A DNA stretch of 64,000 nt from Phytobacter ursingii (GTDB taxonomy: Bacteria > Pseudomonadota > Gammaproteobacteria > Enterobacterales > Enterobacteriaceae): assembly GCA_901456055.1 (NCBI GenBank), contig CABDWT010000002.1, positions 806,001-870,000 of the forward strand. Reading direction: 5' to 3'. Under the pieces are notes generated by a model that made no database searches, was not told the DNA's origin, and was given only the letters and a program-made list of their open reading frames with translations. Of this stretch, positions 21,520-29,613 are shown one piece after another. Each line of letters starts with the position of its first letter. Positions within the stretch are counted from its first letter, which is position 1. Position numbers and translations under genes: made by a program.

Positions 21520-22845
21520 ATGAAACCAGGAGCGGTGACGCCCATGACGACAACGCATGCACAAAAAAGAGCGCTGATTGCAGGCTCTATCGGCAATTTT
21601 ATCGAATGGTACGAGTTTGCAGTCTATGGCTTTCTTGCCACGGTGATTGCGAAAAACTTTTTTACTCTCACAGGTGAATCGGCTATCACCAGTCTGATCC
21701 TGACCTATGCCGCATTTGCTGTGGCCTTCTTCTTCCGGCCATTGGGCGCGGTGGTATTTGGTCGCATGGGTGACCGGATAGGCCGTAAGCCAACGCTGAT
21801 TATTGTCCTCGTATTGATGACGCTGGCGACTGCGGCGATTGGCCTGGTGCCAGTTTATGCCAGCATTGGCGTTGCCGCGCCGCTGCTCATTACATTGTTA
21901 CGGATCTTGCAGGGACTGTTTGCCGGTGGGGAATACGGCGGGGCTGTCTCGCTGATGACCGAATTTGCGCCAAAAGGCAAGCGCGGGCTGTACGGTGCGT
22001 GGCAGTCATTGACCGTCGCCCTCGGGCTGCTGGCGGGAGCCGGAGTCGTTGCGTTGTTGTCAGCATTACTGAGTACGGAAGCGCTTCACGACTGGGGCTG
22101 GCGCATCCCCTTTTTCATCGCCATTCCACTGGGAGGCGTTGCGCTCTGGCTTCGCGTTAACATGGAAGAGACCCCCAGTTTCGTACGCCAGCAAACGCAG
22201 TCGACTCCACCTCAGGCGGCCAGTTTCGCCAGTACGTTAAAAGCCATTATCACCGGCATTGGTCGCCTGATGGTCTGGTCAGCGGCAGGCTATACCTATC
22301 TGGTCATTATGCCGACCTACCTTCAGTCGGCGTTGCACACGGGTTTTAATCAGGCGCTATTGATTGCGGTGATTTCAAACGCCGGATTCGCCCTGACGAT
22401 TATCCCGTCCGGCATGCTGAGCGATCGGATTGGGCGACGCGCCGTGATGGTCACCGCTGCTGTGATGCTACTTATTCTGGCGTTACCACTGCTGAAAATT
22501 TTACAGACAGAATCCAGCACCTTATTGGTGAAAGCATGCGTCGTATTTATCGCCGGTGGGCTGGTGGGCATGCTGGCAGGGCCCGGGCCTGCGATGCTGG
22601 CGGAAATGTTCCCAACACGGGTGCGTTATACCGGGCTGGGGCTGGCGTATTCGCTGTCGAATGCGATTTTTTCAGGCTGCGCGGGACTGATTATTACCGG
22701 GCTAATTAAGCAAACGGGGAATCTCGATATTCCGGCATATTACGTGATGGCAACGGCGGTGGTCAGTGTAATTGCGCTGATGACGCTCAGGAAGGATGAC
22801 CATCAGCGCACGTTAGACGACCAGACCACACCGGAGAGCCGATGA
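21520..22845 (+). CDS. MHS-family (ProP/ShiA/KgtP-like) MFS transporter
   Basis: From the ATG at 21520 (GAGG nine bases upstream) the protein has 441 residues; an ATG at 21544 preceded by AGGAG is an alternative. About 12 membrane segments. Motifs of the metabolite:H+ symporter family are clear: GNFIEWYEFAVYGFLA in helix 1, RPLGAVVFGRMGDRIGRKPTL after helix 2 and RILQGLFAGGEYGGAVSLMTEFAPKGKRG in helix 4. Members import carboxylates, osmoprotectants or shikimate; the substrate here cannot be told. It sits between aidB and yjfC, which are adjacent in E. coli K-12, and its stop codon is one base from that of yjfC. Confidence 0.88.
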   Translation: MKPGAVTPMTTTHAQKRALIAGSIGNFIEWYEFAVYGFLATVIAKNFFTLTGESAITSLILTYAAFAVAFFFRPLGAVVFGRMGDRIGRKPTLIIVLVLMTLATAAIGLVPVYASIGVAAPLLITLLRILQGLFAGGEYGGAVSLMTEFAPKGKRGLYGAWQSLTVALGLLAGAGVVALLSALLSTEALHDWGWRIPFFIAIPLGGVALWLRVNMEETPSFVRQQTQSTPPQAASFASTLKAIITGIGRLMVWSAAGYTYLVIMPTYLQSALHTGFNQALLIAVISNAGFALTIIPSGMLSDRIGRRAVMVTAAVMLLILALPLLKILQTESSTLLVKACVVFIAGGLVGMLAGPGPAMLAEMFPTRVRYTGLGLAYSLSNAIFSGCAGLIITGLIKQTGNLDIPAYYVMATAVVSVIALMTLRKDDHQRTLDDQTTPESR

Positions 22846-22846
22846 A

Positions 22847-24013
22847 CTATCCGGCAATATAGTGCGGAATAAAACGCGAGGTGTCTTTGGTGATAAGCGA
22901 AATATCCTCGCGGATCCCCATGCCTACGGCTTCATCATCGACCACCCAGCTCCCAATCAGCGTATAGCTGTCGCCAAAACGCGGGAGTGGCTGAAAAGCC
23001 TGATAAATCATCGGCTCGTCCGCATAATCTCCATCTTCATGGGCAATCACATTCTTATGTCTGTCAAAAATCGTCACGTTCCCCCCCTCACGGGAAAACA
23101 GTGGCTTACGCACGCAACCTGCGAAACCCGGCGCAATCACCGGTGTTTCACCGTCAAACCAGGCGGGCAGCAGGTTAGGATGATCCGGGAAAAAACGCCA
23201 CAACAATGGCAAAAGACCCTTATTACTCAGAATGCTTTTCCACAGTGGCTCAATCCATTGTTCATGACGCTTACGTAGCATAGGGCCGTTTTCGTCACGC
23301 ATCATCCATTCAAGCGGGTATAGTTTAAATGCCTGGCGAATAACGTTATCGTCGAGGTCTGTCAGGACGCCGCCAACACCTAATCCCAGATCTTCAATAT
23401 AAATAAAGCGTGTATCTAATCCTGCCTGACGAGCACAATCTTCAAGGTAAAACACCGTACCGCGATCTTCTTCCGTGCCTTTGCAGCAACAAAAATAGAG
23501 AGGATCTGCGCGCCGCAATGCATTAAAACGAGCGATCAATTTGTCCTGAATAGCGTTAAACTGATCGGCATCACGCGGGATAACGCCGCTACGTCGAGAC
23601 TCTTCCATCCAGATCCACTGAAAATAAGCCGACTCGTACAGCGAGGTTGGCGTATCCGCGTTATATTCCAGCAGCTTGACGGGATCTTTACCACACCAGA
23701 CAAAATCCATCCGGCCATACAAAGAGGGATCGTTGTTACGCCAGCTTTCAGCAATAGCATCCCAGTACAACGACGGAATAGCCAGTTGCTCCAGTAATGC
23801 ATCATCTTTTACCGCCCGATCCACAACCTCCAGACACATCTGGTGTAGCTCGGCCGTTGGCTTTTCGATCTGATCTTCAATTTGCCGTAGGGTAAAACGA
23901 TAAGCCCGGCTTTCGTCCCAGTAAATTTCATCATCAATGATATGAAAATCGAAACCGTGGTCGTGGGCGATCTTATCCAGTTCCGGACGAACAGGTACAT
24001 CATGTCGCAACAT
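22847..24013 (-). CDS. yjfC: Glutathionylspermidine-synthase-like ATP-grasp protein YjfC
   Basis: From the ATG at 24011-24013 (after GGGGAGG) the protein has 388 residues, near E. coli YjfC (387). It contains the synthetase-domain blocks YGRMDFVWCG, LLEYNADTPTSLYESAYFQW and REGGNVTIFD of the GSP_synth family. These enzymes make amide bonds with ATP; the real substrate of YjfC is not established. It is the third gene of yjfL-yjfM-yjfC, and the yjfM stop codon is two bases from its start, within the ribosome binding site. Confidence 0.92.
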   Translation of the reverse strand: MLRHDVPVRPELDKIAHDHGFDFHIIDDEIYWDESRAYRFTLRQIEDQIEKPTAELHQMCLEVVDRAVKDDALLEQLAIPSLYWDAIAESWRNNDPSLYGRMDFVWCGKDPVKLLEYNADTPTSLYESAYFQWIWMEESRRSGVIPRDADQFNAIQDKLIARFNALRRADPLYFCCCKGTEEDRGTVFYLEDCARQAGLDTRFIYIEDLGLGVGGVLTDLDDNVIRQAFKLYPLEWMMRDENGPMLRKRHEQWIEPLWKSILSNKGLLPLLWRFFPDHPNLLPAWFDGETPVIAPGFAGCVRKPLFSREGGNVTIFDRHKNVIAHEDGDYADEPMIYQAFQPLPRFGDSYTLIGSWVVDDEAVGMGIREDISLITKDTSRFIPHYIAG

Positions 24014-24015
24014 GG

Positions 24016-24678
24016 TTATCCTCCCCAACTTCCACGTAGACCTGAAGAGCGCCCATAGCCACCGCGTGCAACAGTGGTCGCTTTTCGGACTGTTATGCCA
24101 TAGCGGTTGTCAGCGGATTTTTTACTGTCAGAACGCCAGGCATAATCGCCTGATGCGGTATTCCAGACTGCACGCGAGCTGTAGCCGCCTCCCCCACCAA
24201 CACTGCTGGTGTTGGTGCTGGTGTTAGTATCCTTGTCATCACGGTTTTCACGTACCACCTGACTTAGCAGAAAGCCTGCCAGTACGGGTGTCCAACTCTG
24301 CCCCACGTTGTTGTAATAACACTGCCCATATTGTCGGGAGCAATCCTCCTGCGACATATTTTTTGGCAGTTCATTTTCAAACGTTGTCTTGGCACTGTTC
24401 CAGGCATCGGTGCATAACTGAGCGCTGTTACCCTTTTTAATGCAGTCTTGCGGCGAGGAATAAAATACGCCGTCACCCTCGTTGTCTGCGTTACCATCCT
24501 CACAACCTTTGAGCACGAAGAAGGCGGCACCACCCATAATCGCCAGCGTCAGGTAGCTGGCACTTTTTCGTTCTCTCGTCTGTGAGTCGATCGTTTCGCC
24601 ATTACCATAATTTTTAAACCGAACCTGTGCTGGCGAATTATCGTTACTCTTTGATTTTATTTTTCTGCCCATGATCAT
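24016..24678 (-). CDS. yjfM: DUF1190-family protein YjfM
   Basis: The 220-residue protein has a basic N-terminus, one hydrophobic segment ending in a Cys (LAIMGGAAFFVLKGCED, around residue 59), and a Cys-containing soluble part (CIKKGNSAQLCTDAW, CSRQYGQCYYNN). A Gly/Ser-rich, low-complexity tail follows (SVGGGGGYSS, RGGYGRSSG). This is the DUF1190 pattern of E. coli YjfM/YgiB. Function unknown. An ATG at 24672 is an alternative start. It lies 3 bp after yjfL. Confidence 0.87.
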   Translation of the reverse strand: MIMGRKIKSKSNDNSPAQVRFKNYGNGETIDSQTRERKSASYLTLAIMGGAAFFVLKGCEDGNADNEGDGVFYSSPQDCIKKGNSAQLCTDAWNSAKTTFENELPKNMSQEDCSRQYGQCYYNNVGQSWTPVLAGFLLSQVVRENRDDKDTNTSTNTSSVGGGGGYSSRAVWNTASGDYAWRSDSKKSADNRYGITVRKATTVARGGYGRSSGLRGSWGG

Positions 24679-24681
24679 TCA

Positions 24682-25080
24682 TTACCATGTCATGCAGGCA
24701 GCGTTGAAAATACCACCTGCCAGCGCTGCGCCACCCATAAACAAACCTACTGCGACGTTATTATCGACAATATAATCACTAAACCTTGGCATATATAACC
24801 GCACACCAGCATATATTAATAGCTGGACAATCAGTGCAATAACACCCCAAATGAAATAATCTGGAATACTGACTGAATTAATCGCTGCGCTAGATAATGG
24901 GACCACATAGCCGAGTAGCGAACCGGATAATGAGAGCGAAGCTGCAATATTATTATTTTTAATCAAACCCCATTCATCATGTTGGGTTATGCGCGAGTAT
25001 ATAAACAAAAAACAGATTGCCATTGCTGTACCGATAAAAAAATACGAGCAAAAAGCCAACAAAGCGTCCACGGTATGCAT
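24682..25080 (-). CDS. yjfL: DUF350 inner-membrane protein YjfL
   Basis: The 132-residue protein equals E. coli YjfL in length and has four hydrophobic segments with the DUF350 pattern (SLSLSGSLLGYVVPLSSAAINSVSIPDY, ALAGGIFNAACMTW). Function unknown. It is translated from an ATG at 25080 preceded by AAGGAAAAAG. The stop codon of the upstream yjfI-like stump lies inside this ribosome binding region. Confidence 0.92.
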   Translation of the reverse strand: MHTVDALLAFCSYFFIGTAMAICFLFIYSRITQHDEWGLIKNNNIAASLSLSGSLLGYVVPLSSAAINSVSIPDYFIWGVIALIVQLLIYAGVRLYMPRFSDYIVDNNVAVGLFMGGAALAGGIFNAACMTW

Positions 25081-25089
25081 TCTTTTTCC

Positions 25090-25326
25090 TTAGCAAACTA
25101 ATCTACGCAATAAAAACGCGTTGAATTTCTCAGGTTGTCGAATTAACTTAACCAGAAAAATATATCTTTCAATAATTATTTGACAGGATGCCAGCAGGAT
25201 ATTTAATTGCAATTCACCGTAATTCCTCATTACGAGGATAAAAAAATCACGGTTATTTTTTAGATCGATATTTAAAGCCGAGCATTTTGATAATACGTTG
25301 TACAACGACATCTTCGACCATGACAT
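25090..25326 (-). pseudogene. yjfI: Probable truncated yjfI (DUF2170), first half only
   Basis: The 78-residue frame sits directly upstream of yjfL, where E. coli has yjfI-yjfJ-yjfK. The order of features (GELQLNILLASCQIIIERYIF, then PEKFNAFLLRR) resembles the N-terminal half of DUF2170 proteins (about 130 residues), in which a sensed strand pair is followed by a 'FN.FLLR' helix. The frame breaks off right after that helix into TTAGTTTGCTAAGG, which is the ribosome binding site of yjfL. This fits a deletion from mid-yjfI through yjfJ and yjfK. I could not align it to a reference, so the identity is tentative. Confidence 0.45.
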
Positions 25327-25410
25327 ATTTTAACATCCTGTATGAATTGAACCATGTCATAACAGTATTAAAATAACACGCAAAGAAAACATTAACAGCC
25401 ATCTGATATA

Positions 25411-25436
25411 AAAAACCACCCATTCGGGTGGTTTTT
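25411..25436 (-). terminator. Rho-independent terminator of rlmB
   Basis: AAAAACCACCC, four-nt loop ATTC, GGGTGGTTTTT: a perfect stem that can end transcription on either strand, 10 bp after the rlmB stop codon. Confidence 0.88.
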
Positions 25437-25446
25437 ACAACACCAT

Positions 25447-26178
25447 TTAGCTGCGCTGACGTACCGCTTCGAACAGGCAGATACCGGTGGCGACCGACAC
25501 GTTCAGCGACGACACGCTACCCGCCATCGGAATGCTGATCAGTTCATCGCAGTGCTCACGGGTCAGACGACGCATGCCTTCGCCTTCGGCGCCCATCACC
25601 AGCGCCATAGGGCCGGTCATTTTGCTCTGGAACAGGGTGTGGTCGGCTTCACCGGCGGTGCCGACAATCCAGATGTTCTCTTCCTGTAGCAGACGCATGG
25701 TGCGCGCCAGGTTGGTCACACGGATCAGCGGGACGTTCTCCGCCGCACCGCAGGCCACTTTTTTAGCGGTCGCATTCAGTTGCGCAGATTTATCTTTCGG
25801 CACGATGACCGCATGGACACCAGCGGCATCGGCGCTACGCAGGCAGGCGCCGAGGTTATGGGGATCGGTGACGCCATCGAGGATCAGGAAGAAAGGTTGG
25901 TCGAGGCTGGCGATCAGATCCGGCAGATCGTTTTCCTGATACTGGCGACCCGGCTTCACACGGGCAATAATGCCCTGATGCACCGCGCCTTCGCTTTTTT
26001 CATCCAGATATTGACGGTTAGCGACCTGAATCACGACACCCTGCGCTTCCAGCGCGTGGATCAGGGGCAGCAGACGTTTGTCTTCGCGCCCCTTAAGAAT
26101 AAACACTTCCTGAAAACGCTCTGGCGCGCGTTCCAGCAGGGCCTGCACCGCATGGATGCCGTAAATCATTTCACTCAT
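25447..26178 (-). CDS. rlmB: 23S rRNA 2'-O-methyltransferase RlmB (Gm2251)
   Basis: The 243-residue SPOUT (TrmH-type) methyltransferase equals E. coli RlmB in length. The knot motifs are present: [33 protein letters not shown] and [15 protein letters not shown]. It methylates the ribose of G2251 in the ribosomal P site. In E. coli it directly follows rnr; here five genes separate the two, so it needs its own promoter or read-through (see 26240-26245). Confidence 0.97.
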   Translation of the reverse strand: MSEMIYGIHAVQALLERAPERFQEVFILKGREDKRLLPLIHALEAQGVVIQVANRQYLDEKSEGAVHQGIIARVKPGRQYQENDLPDLIASLDQPFFLILDGVTDPHNLGACLRSADAAGVHAVIVPKDKSAQLNATAKKVACGAAENVPLIRVTNLARTMRLLQEENIWIVGTAGEADHTLFQSKMTGPMALVMGAEGEGMRRLTREHCDELISIPMAGSVSSLNVSVATGICLFEAVRQRS

Positions 26179-26239
26179 TAAGGGTACTCATTTGAGGCGA
26201 TATCGCCGGGTTGAAAAGGTTCAGATAGTCACATCGCCC

Positions 26240-26245
26240 ATTATA
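26240..26245 (-). promoter_or_regulatory. Candidate rlmB promoter (-10 element)
   Basis: In the 90-bp gap between the ABC ATPase gene and rlmB, the minus strand reads a consensus TATAAT (complement of 26240-26245), followed by GGGCGATG. No good -35 hexamer lies at the right spacing. It would give rlmB its own transcript with a leader of about 55 nt. Confidence 0.45.
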
Positions 26246-26268
26246 ACCGACAGACGCCCCAGATCGAA

Positions 26269-27045
26269 TCAACTAAGATGGCGTTTCGCCTCCTGACGCA
26301 CGCGATGAAGGACGTGTTGCTTGATTTCGCCGTACTGTGGGTGCTCCGCCAGCGTTTCGATGTCACGTTCGCGACCAAAGGGCAGGATAATCTCTTCGAC
26401 GATCTTTCCCGGTTTCGCCGACATCACCAGAATGCGATCGGCCAGAAACAGCGCCTCTTCCACGTCATGGGTGACGAAAAGCAGCGTGGTCTGCGTCGTC
26501 AGCCAGGCTTCGCGCAGTAGCTCCTGCATCATCAGGCGGGTTTGCGCGTCCAGCGCACCGAAGGGTTCGTCCAGTAATAAGACTTCCGGCCCCGGCAGCC
26601 AGGCACGGGCCAGCGCCACACGCTGTCTCATGCCACCGGAAAGCTGCCAGGGCGCATGCTGCTCAAAACCTTTCAGACCAACGCGATTGAGCCAGTCCAG
26701 CGCCCGCGCGTTGACCTCTTCTTTTTGATATCGCCCCAGACGCGGGCCAAAGGTGACGTTCTCCAGTACCGACAACCACGGGAACAGATTCGGTTGCTGG
26801 AAGATCATGCCGCGTTCCGGTCCCGGCCGCTGCACGGGTTGGCCGCTCGCCAGTACGCGTCCGCTGTCCGGTTTGGTAAATCCGGCGACCAGATTAAGGA
26901 TGGTGGATTTGCCACAGCCCGATGGCCCCAGCAGCACCACAAATTCCCCTTTGTCGAGGGTGAGATTGATCTCCTCCAGCACCGTAAACGGCTGCGGTTT
27001 GGCGGCAAAGGAGAGGGAGACGTTTTCAAGCGCGATGGCACTCAT
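26269..27045 (-). CDS. NitT/TauT-type (sulfonate) ABC transporter ATPase
   Basis: From the ATG at 27043-27045 the protein has 258 residues. It has Walker A GPSGCGKST (40-48), Q-loop FQQPNLFPW, signature LSGGMRQR (135-142), Walker B VLLLDEPFGALD and the switch THDVEEAL, the set seen in TauB/SsuB/NrtD-type ATPases. The start codon shares one base with the permease stop codon (TAATG), so translation is coupled. It is the last gene of a five-gene unit that includes a CuyA/DcyD-type PLP lyase and a racemase. The importer type points to an alkylsulfonate, nitrate or cyanate-like substrate; the neighbours favour a sulfonated amino acid. Confidence 0.88.
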   Translation of the reverse strand: MSAIALENVSLSFAAKPQPFTVLEEINLTLDKGEFVVLLGPSGCGKSTILNLVAGFTKPDSGRVLASGQPVQRPGPERGMIFQQPNLFPWLSVLENVTFGPRLGRYQKEEVNARALDWLNRVGLKGFEQHAPWQLSGGMRQRVALARAWLPGPEVLLLDEPFGALDAQTRLMMQELLREAWLTTQTTLLFVTHDVEEALFLADRILVMSAKPGKIVEEIILPFGRERDIETLAEHPQYGEIKQHVLHRVRQEAKRHLS

Positions 27046-27815
27046 TATTCTTTCCCCGCCCACGGGACAAACAGGCGTTGCAGTCCCAACAGGATCAAAT
27101 CCAGTAAATAACCCGTCCCGCCCAGCAGCAGAATGCCGAGCATGACGATATCGGTACGTAAGTAAGAGCTGGCGTTAATCACCATCCAGCCGAGGCCGGA
27201 ACTGGCAGCCACCATTTCGGCGGCAATCAGCGATGTCCAGCCAATGCCGATGGAGAGCCTGACAGTGGTAAAGAGATCCGGTAGCGCGTCAGGGAGCACT
27301 ACGCGCAGGAAAATCTGTCCTTTGTTCGCCCCCAGCGTCTGGGCGACGCGAATCCGTGCCCGCCCGATGCGCTCCACCGCCGCCGACGCACCTACTACCA
27401 CGCTCAGGAAGGTGGCGATAAAAATCAGGAAAAATTTCGAGGCCTCGCCAATCCCCAGCCAGACCACCGCCAGCGGGATCAGTGCGATCTTTGGTAAAGG
27501 GCGCAGAAACTGCACAAACGGGTTAAGCACCGCGGACAAACCCGGCGAAAGGCCCATCAACAGCCCCAGCGGGATGCCCAGCACAATGGCAACGGCAAAA
27601 GCGCTCAGGGCACGGGCCAGGCTCACCGCTACGTGCTGCCACAGCGGCACCTGGCGGTAGCCGTCTGCCAGCAGTTCTTCTGCCGTGATGCCAATATCGG
27701 TGAGCGAAGGCAACAGCAGCGGGTCCACCCATTGCCGGGTGGCCGCCAGTTGCCAGAGTGCAAAGAAGATCGCCACCGACAGCACGCTGATGGCGATATG
27801 CTGACTTACTCTCAT
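27045..27815 (-). CDS. NitT/TauT-type ABC transporter permease
   Basis: The 256-residue protein has six membrane segments and the BPD_transp_1 coupling loop (EAA) region VAQTLGANKGQIFLRVVLPDALPDLFTTVRLSIGIGW. Helix and loop pattern (PFVQFLRPLPKIALIPLAVVWLGIGEASKFFLI) is that of TauC/SsuC permeases. It overlaps the substrate-binding protein gene by 4 bp (ATGA at 27812-27815) and the ATPase gene by 1 bp. Confidence 0.88.
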   Translation of the reverse strand: MRVSQHIAISVLSVAIFFALWQLAATRQWVDPLLLPSLTDIGITAEELLADGYRQVPLWQHVAVSLARALSAFAVAIVLGIPLGLLMGLSPGLSAVLNPFVQFLRPLPKIALIPLAVVWLGIGEASKFFLIFIATFLSVVVGASAAVERIGRARIRVAQTLGANKGQIFLRVVLPDALPDLFTTVRLSIGIGWTSLIAAEMVAASSGLGWMVINASSYLRTDIVMLGILLLGGTGYLLDLILLGLQRLFVPWAGKE

Positions 27816-28813
27816 TTTGCCGCCGCGTCGCGGATGTAACGGGAGTTAATCGCGGCATCCCAGTTTTGCGGGATATCCTGCTTACGAATTTCACCAATGC
27901 CAGCAAGGAAACTGGACGTTTTGGTCAGCGCTTTGCCAATGCCGCTGTGGGTGGTGTCGGTGCCATTACCCAGCCAGGCCGCGGTGCCCTGCTCAGCAAG
28001 CGTTGGGTATTCCAGCCCGCCCAGGGTATTGGCGGCGGTGGTGATCGGAGCACCGACTTCTTTCGCCACAATGGCGGCTGCGCTTTCCGGGTCTTTCTTA
28101 AATTCGTCGACTTTCTGTTGATGCACGCGCAGGAAGGCGGTTACCGCTTCCGGGTACTGCTCGGCAAAGGCTTTACGTACCACGTAGTTGTTGTAAATCA
28201 GGTAGCCATCTTTTTGCAGGTCTTTGGTGGCGAAAACCTGATGACCGCCGGAGGATTCCAGCTCCTGAGCAAACGGCGCCCAGACGTAACCTGCATCAAT
28301 GTCGCCGCGTTTCCACGCCGCCACCATCTCTGCCGGGCGCAGCGGCAGCAACGTAATTTTGCTGCGGTCCAGTTTATTGACGCTGATTGCCGCTTCCAGC
28401 GCATAGGCTGCGGTGGAGTTAGGTGGGTAAGCCACACGCTTACCTTCAATATCTTTAATATTATTAATGCCCTCTTTACCAATTAAACGTTCATAACTGG
28501 CAATCACCCCGGAGACGCCAATAATTTCCACCGGTAATTTCCGTACGATACCTGCCGTTGCCGGACTGGAACCGAAATTGGCAATATCAATCGCATTGCT
28601 GGCGAAATAATTAAGCGCATCCGCACCGGAGGCAAATTGCACCCATTTTACCTGGCTGTGTAATGCCTTATCTAAAGAGCCATCGGCTTTGGCGAGCATT
28701 AATACCTGCGAGCCACCGCTATAGGCGACGCGAACTTCAGAAGGCGTAGCGGCCATACTGATATTGGCCCACAGGCTGCCTGCTGCGAGTAATACGCCGA
28801 TCGTTTTTTTCAT
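27812..28813 (-). CDS. Periplasmic sulfonate/taurine-type ABC substrate-binding protein
   Basis: From the ATG at 28811-28813 (AAGGA six bases upstream) the protein has 333 residues. A signal peptide (about 1-22, cleavage after ISMA) precedes an NMT1/TauA-like domain: VRVAYSGGSQVLMLAKADG, VQFASGADALNYFASNAIDIANFGSSPA, YPPNSTAAYALE and RPAEMVAAWKRGDIDAGYVWAPFA. TauA and SsuA bind taurine and alkanesulfonates. The specific ligand here is unknown. A 74-bp gap with a perfect hairpin separates it from the racemase gene. Confidence 0.87.
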   Translation of the reverse strand: MKKTIGVLLAAGSLWANISMAATPSEVRVAYSGGSQVLMLAKADGSLDKALHSQVKWVQFASGADALNYFASNAIDIANFGSSPATAGIVRKLPVEIIGVSGVIASYERLIGKEGINNIKDIEGKRVAYPPNSTAAYALEAAISVNKLDRSKITLLPLRPAEMVAAWKRGDIDAGYVWAPFAQELESSGGHQVFATKDLQKDGYLIYNNYVVRKAFAEQYPEAVTAFLRVHQQKVDEFKKDPESAAAIVAKEVGAPITTAANTLGGLEYPTLAEQGTAAWLGNGTDTTHSGIGKALTKTSSFLAGIGEIRKQDIPQNWDAAINSRYIRDAAAK

Positions 28814-28844
28814 TTCTTTTTCCTTGAGGTCAATGCATGTCATC

Positions 28845-28863
28845 TCTCCTGCAAAACAGGAGA
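28845..28863 (-). repeat. Intra-operon hairpin between racemase and binding-protein genes
   Basis: TCTCCTG (28845-28851), loop CAAAA, CAGGAGA (28857-28863): a perfect 7-bp hairpin in the only sizeable gap of the five-gene unit. No T tract follows on the minus strand, so it is more likely an mRNA-stability or processing element that raises binding-protein expression than a terminator. Confidence 0.5.
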
Positions 28864-28887
28864 AAATAGTCAATTAAAGCGCTTTAT

Positions 28888-29613
28888 TTATGCCAGTTGC
28901 GTAAGACGATGGTCCTGCCAGAGGCGGGAACATCGTTCAGCCAGCGATTGTGCGGGGTCATGAGTGAGCGACAGGAACGGCGCATCGACAGCACGCAGCG
29001 CCACCGGGACTTCCGTGCAGGCCAGCACCAGTTGCTGCGCGCCGCGCGCCATCAGCGCCAGCGCCTGCAATGCGAGCAGTTCTCCCCCCTCAGCCAGTTT
29101 GCCGCGCTTCACGGCATAGCAGCCGGGCACAAACCACTCCGCCAGTTCGTCTTCGGTGGGCGTAATGGATTCAATCCCCTGCGCCGCAAGACGTTGCTGA
29201 TACCAGCCGGCATCCAGCGTCCCTTTGGTGGCAATAATGCCGACACGTTCAGGCTTTTTAGCCGACGTTAACAGCGCGTCCAGGGTAGCATCCACGATGT
29301 GCAGAATGGGCGCATCGCTGGCGGCGCTCAGTTGCGAATACCAGTGGTGCGCGGTGTTGCAGGGGATAGCGATATGGCTCGCCCCTGCCTGATTCAATTT
29401 TTCAATACCTTCAAGAAGCTGAGGTAACGGCGACGGGCCAACCCCGGCCAGCGCCTTTTGCCGGTCAGCAATTTGCGGCACATTCCACACTACCGACGGC
29501 AAATGGTGTTGATCGCTCTGCGCCGGCGTGGCGTCGAGCAATTTGTGCTGAAAGTCGAGCGTGGCGAGCGGTCCCATGCCGCCCAGCACGCCGAGTAAAA
29601 AGGGTTTAGCCAT
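28888..29613 (-). CDS. Aspartate/glutamate-racemase-family protein
   Basis: The ATG at 29611-29613 ([21 protein letters not shown]) gives 241 residues, the usual size; the longer upstream reading runs through the lyase gene in another frame. The family's two catalytic cysteines are visible in IPCNTAHHW (first half) and VLACTEVP (second half), marking a PLP-independent two-base racemase. The start lies inside the end of the preceding lyase gene (8-bp overlap). Aspartate is the presumed family substrate, but cysteate, its sulfonate analogue, is a plausible alternative given the neighbours. Confidence 0.87.
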   Translation of the reverse strand: MAKPFLLGVLGGMGPLATLDFQHKLLDATPAQSDQHHLPSVVWNVPQIADRQKALAGVGPSPLPQLLEGIEKLNQAGASHIAIPCNTAHHWYSQLSAASDAPILHIVDATLDALLTSAKKPERVGIIATKGTLDAGWYQQRLAAQGIESITPTEDELAEWFVPGCYAVKRGKLAEGGELLALQALALMARGAQQLVLACTEVPVALRAVDAPFLSLTHDPAQSLAERCSRLWQDHRLTQLA

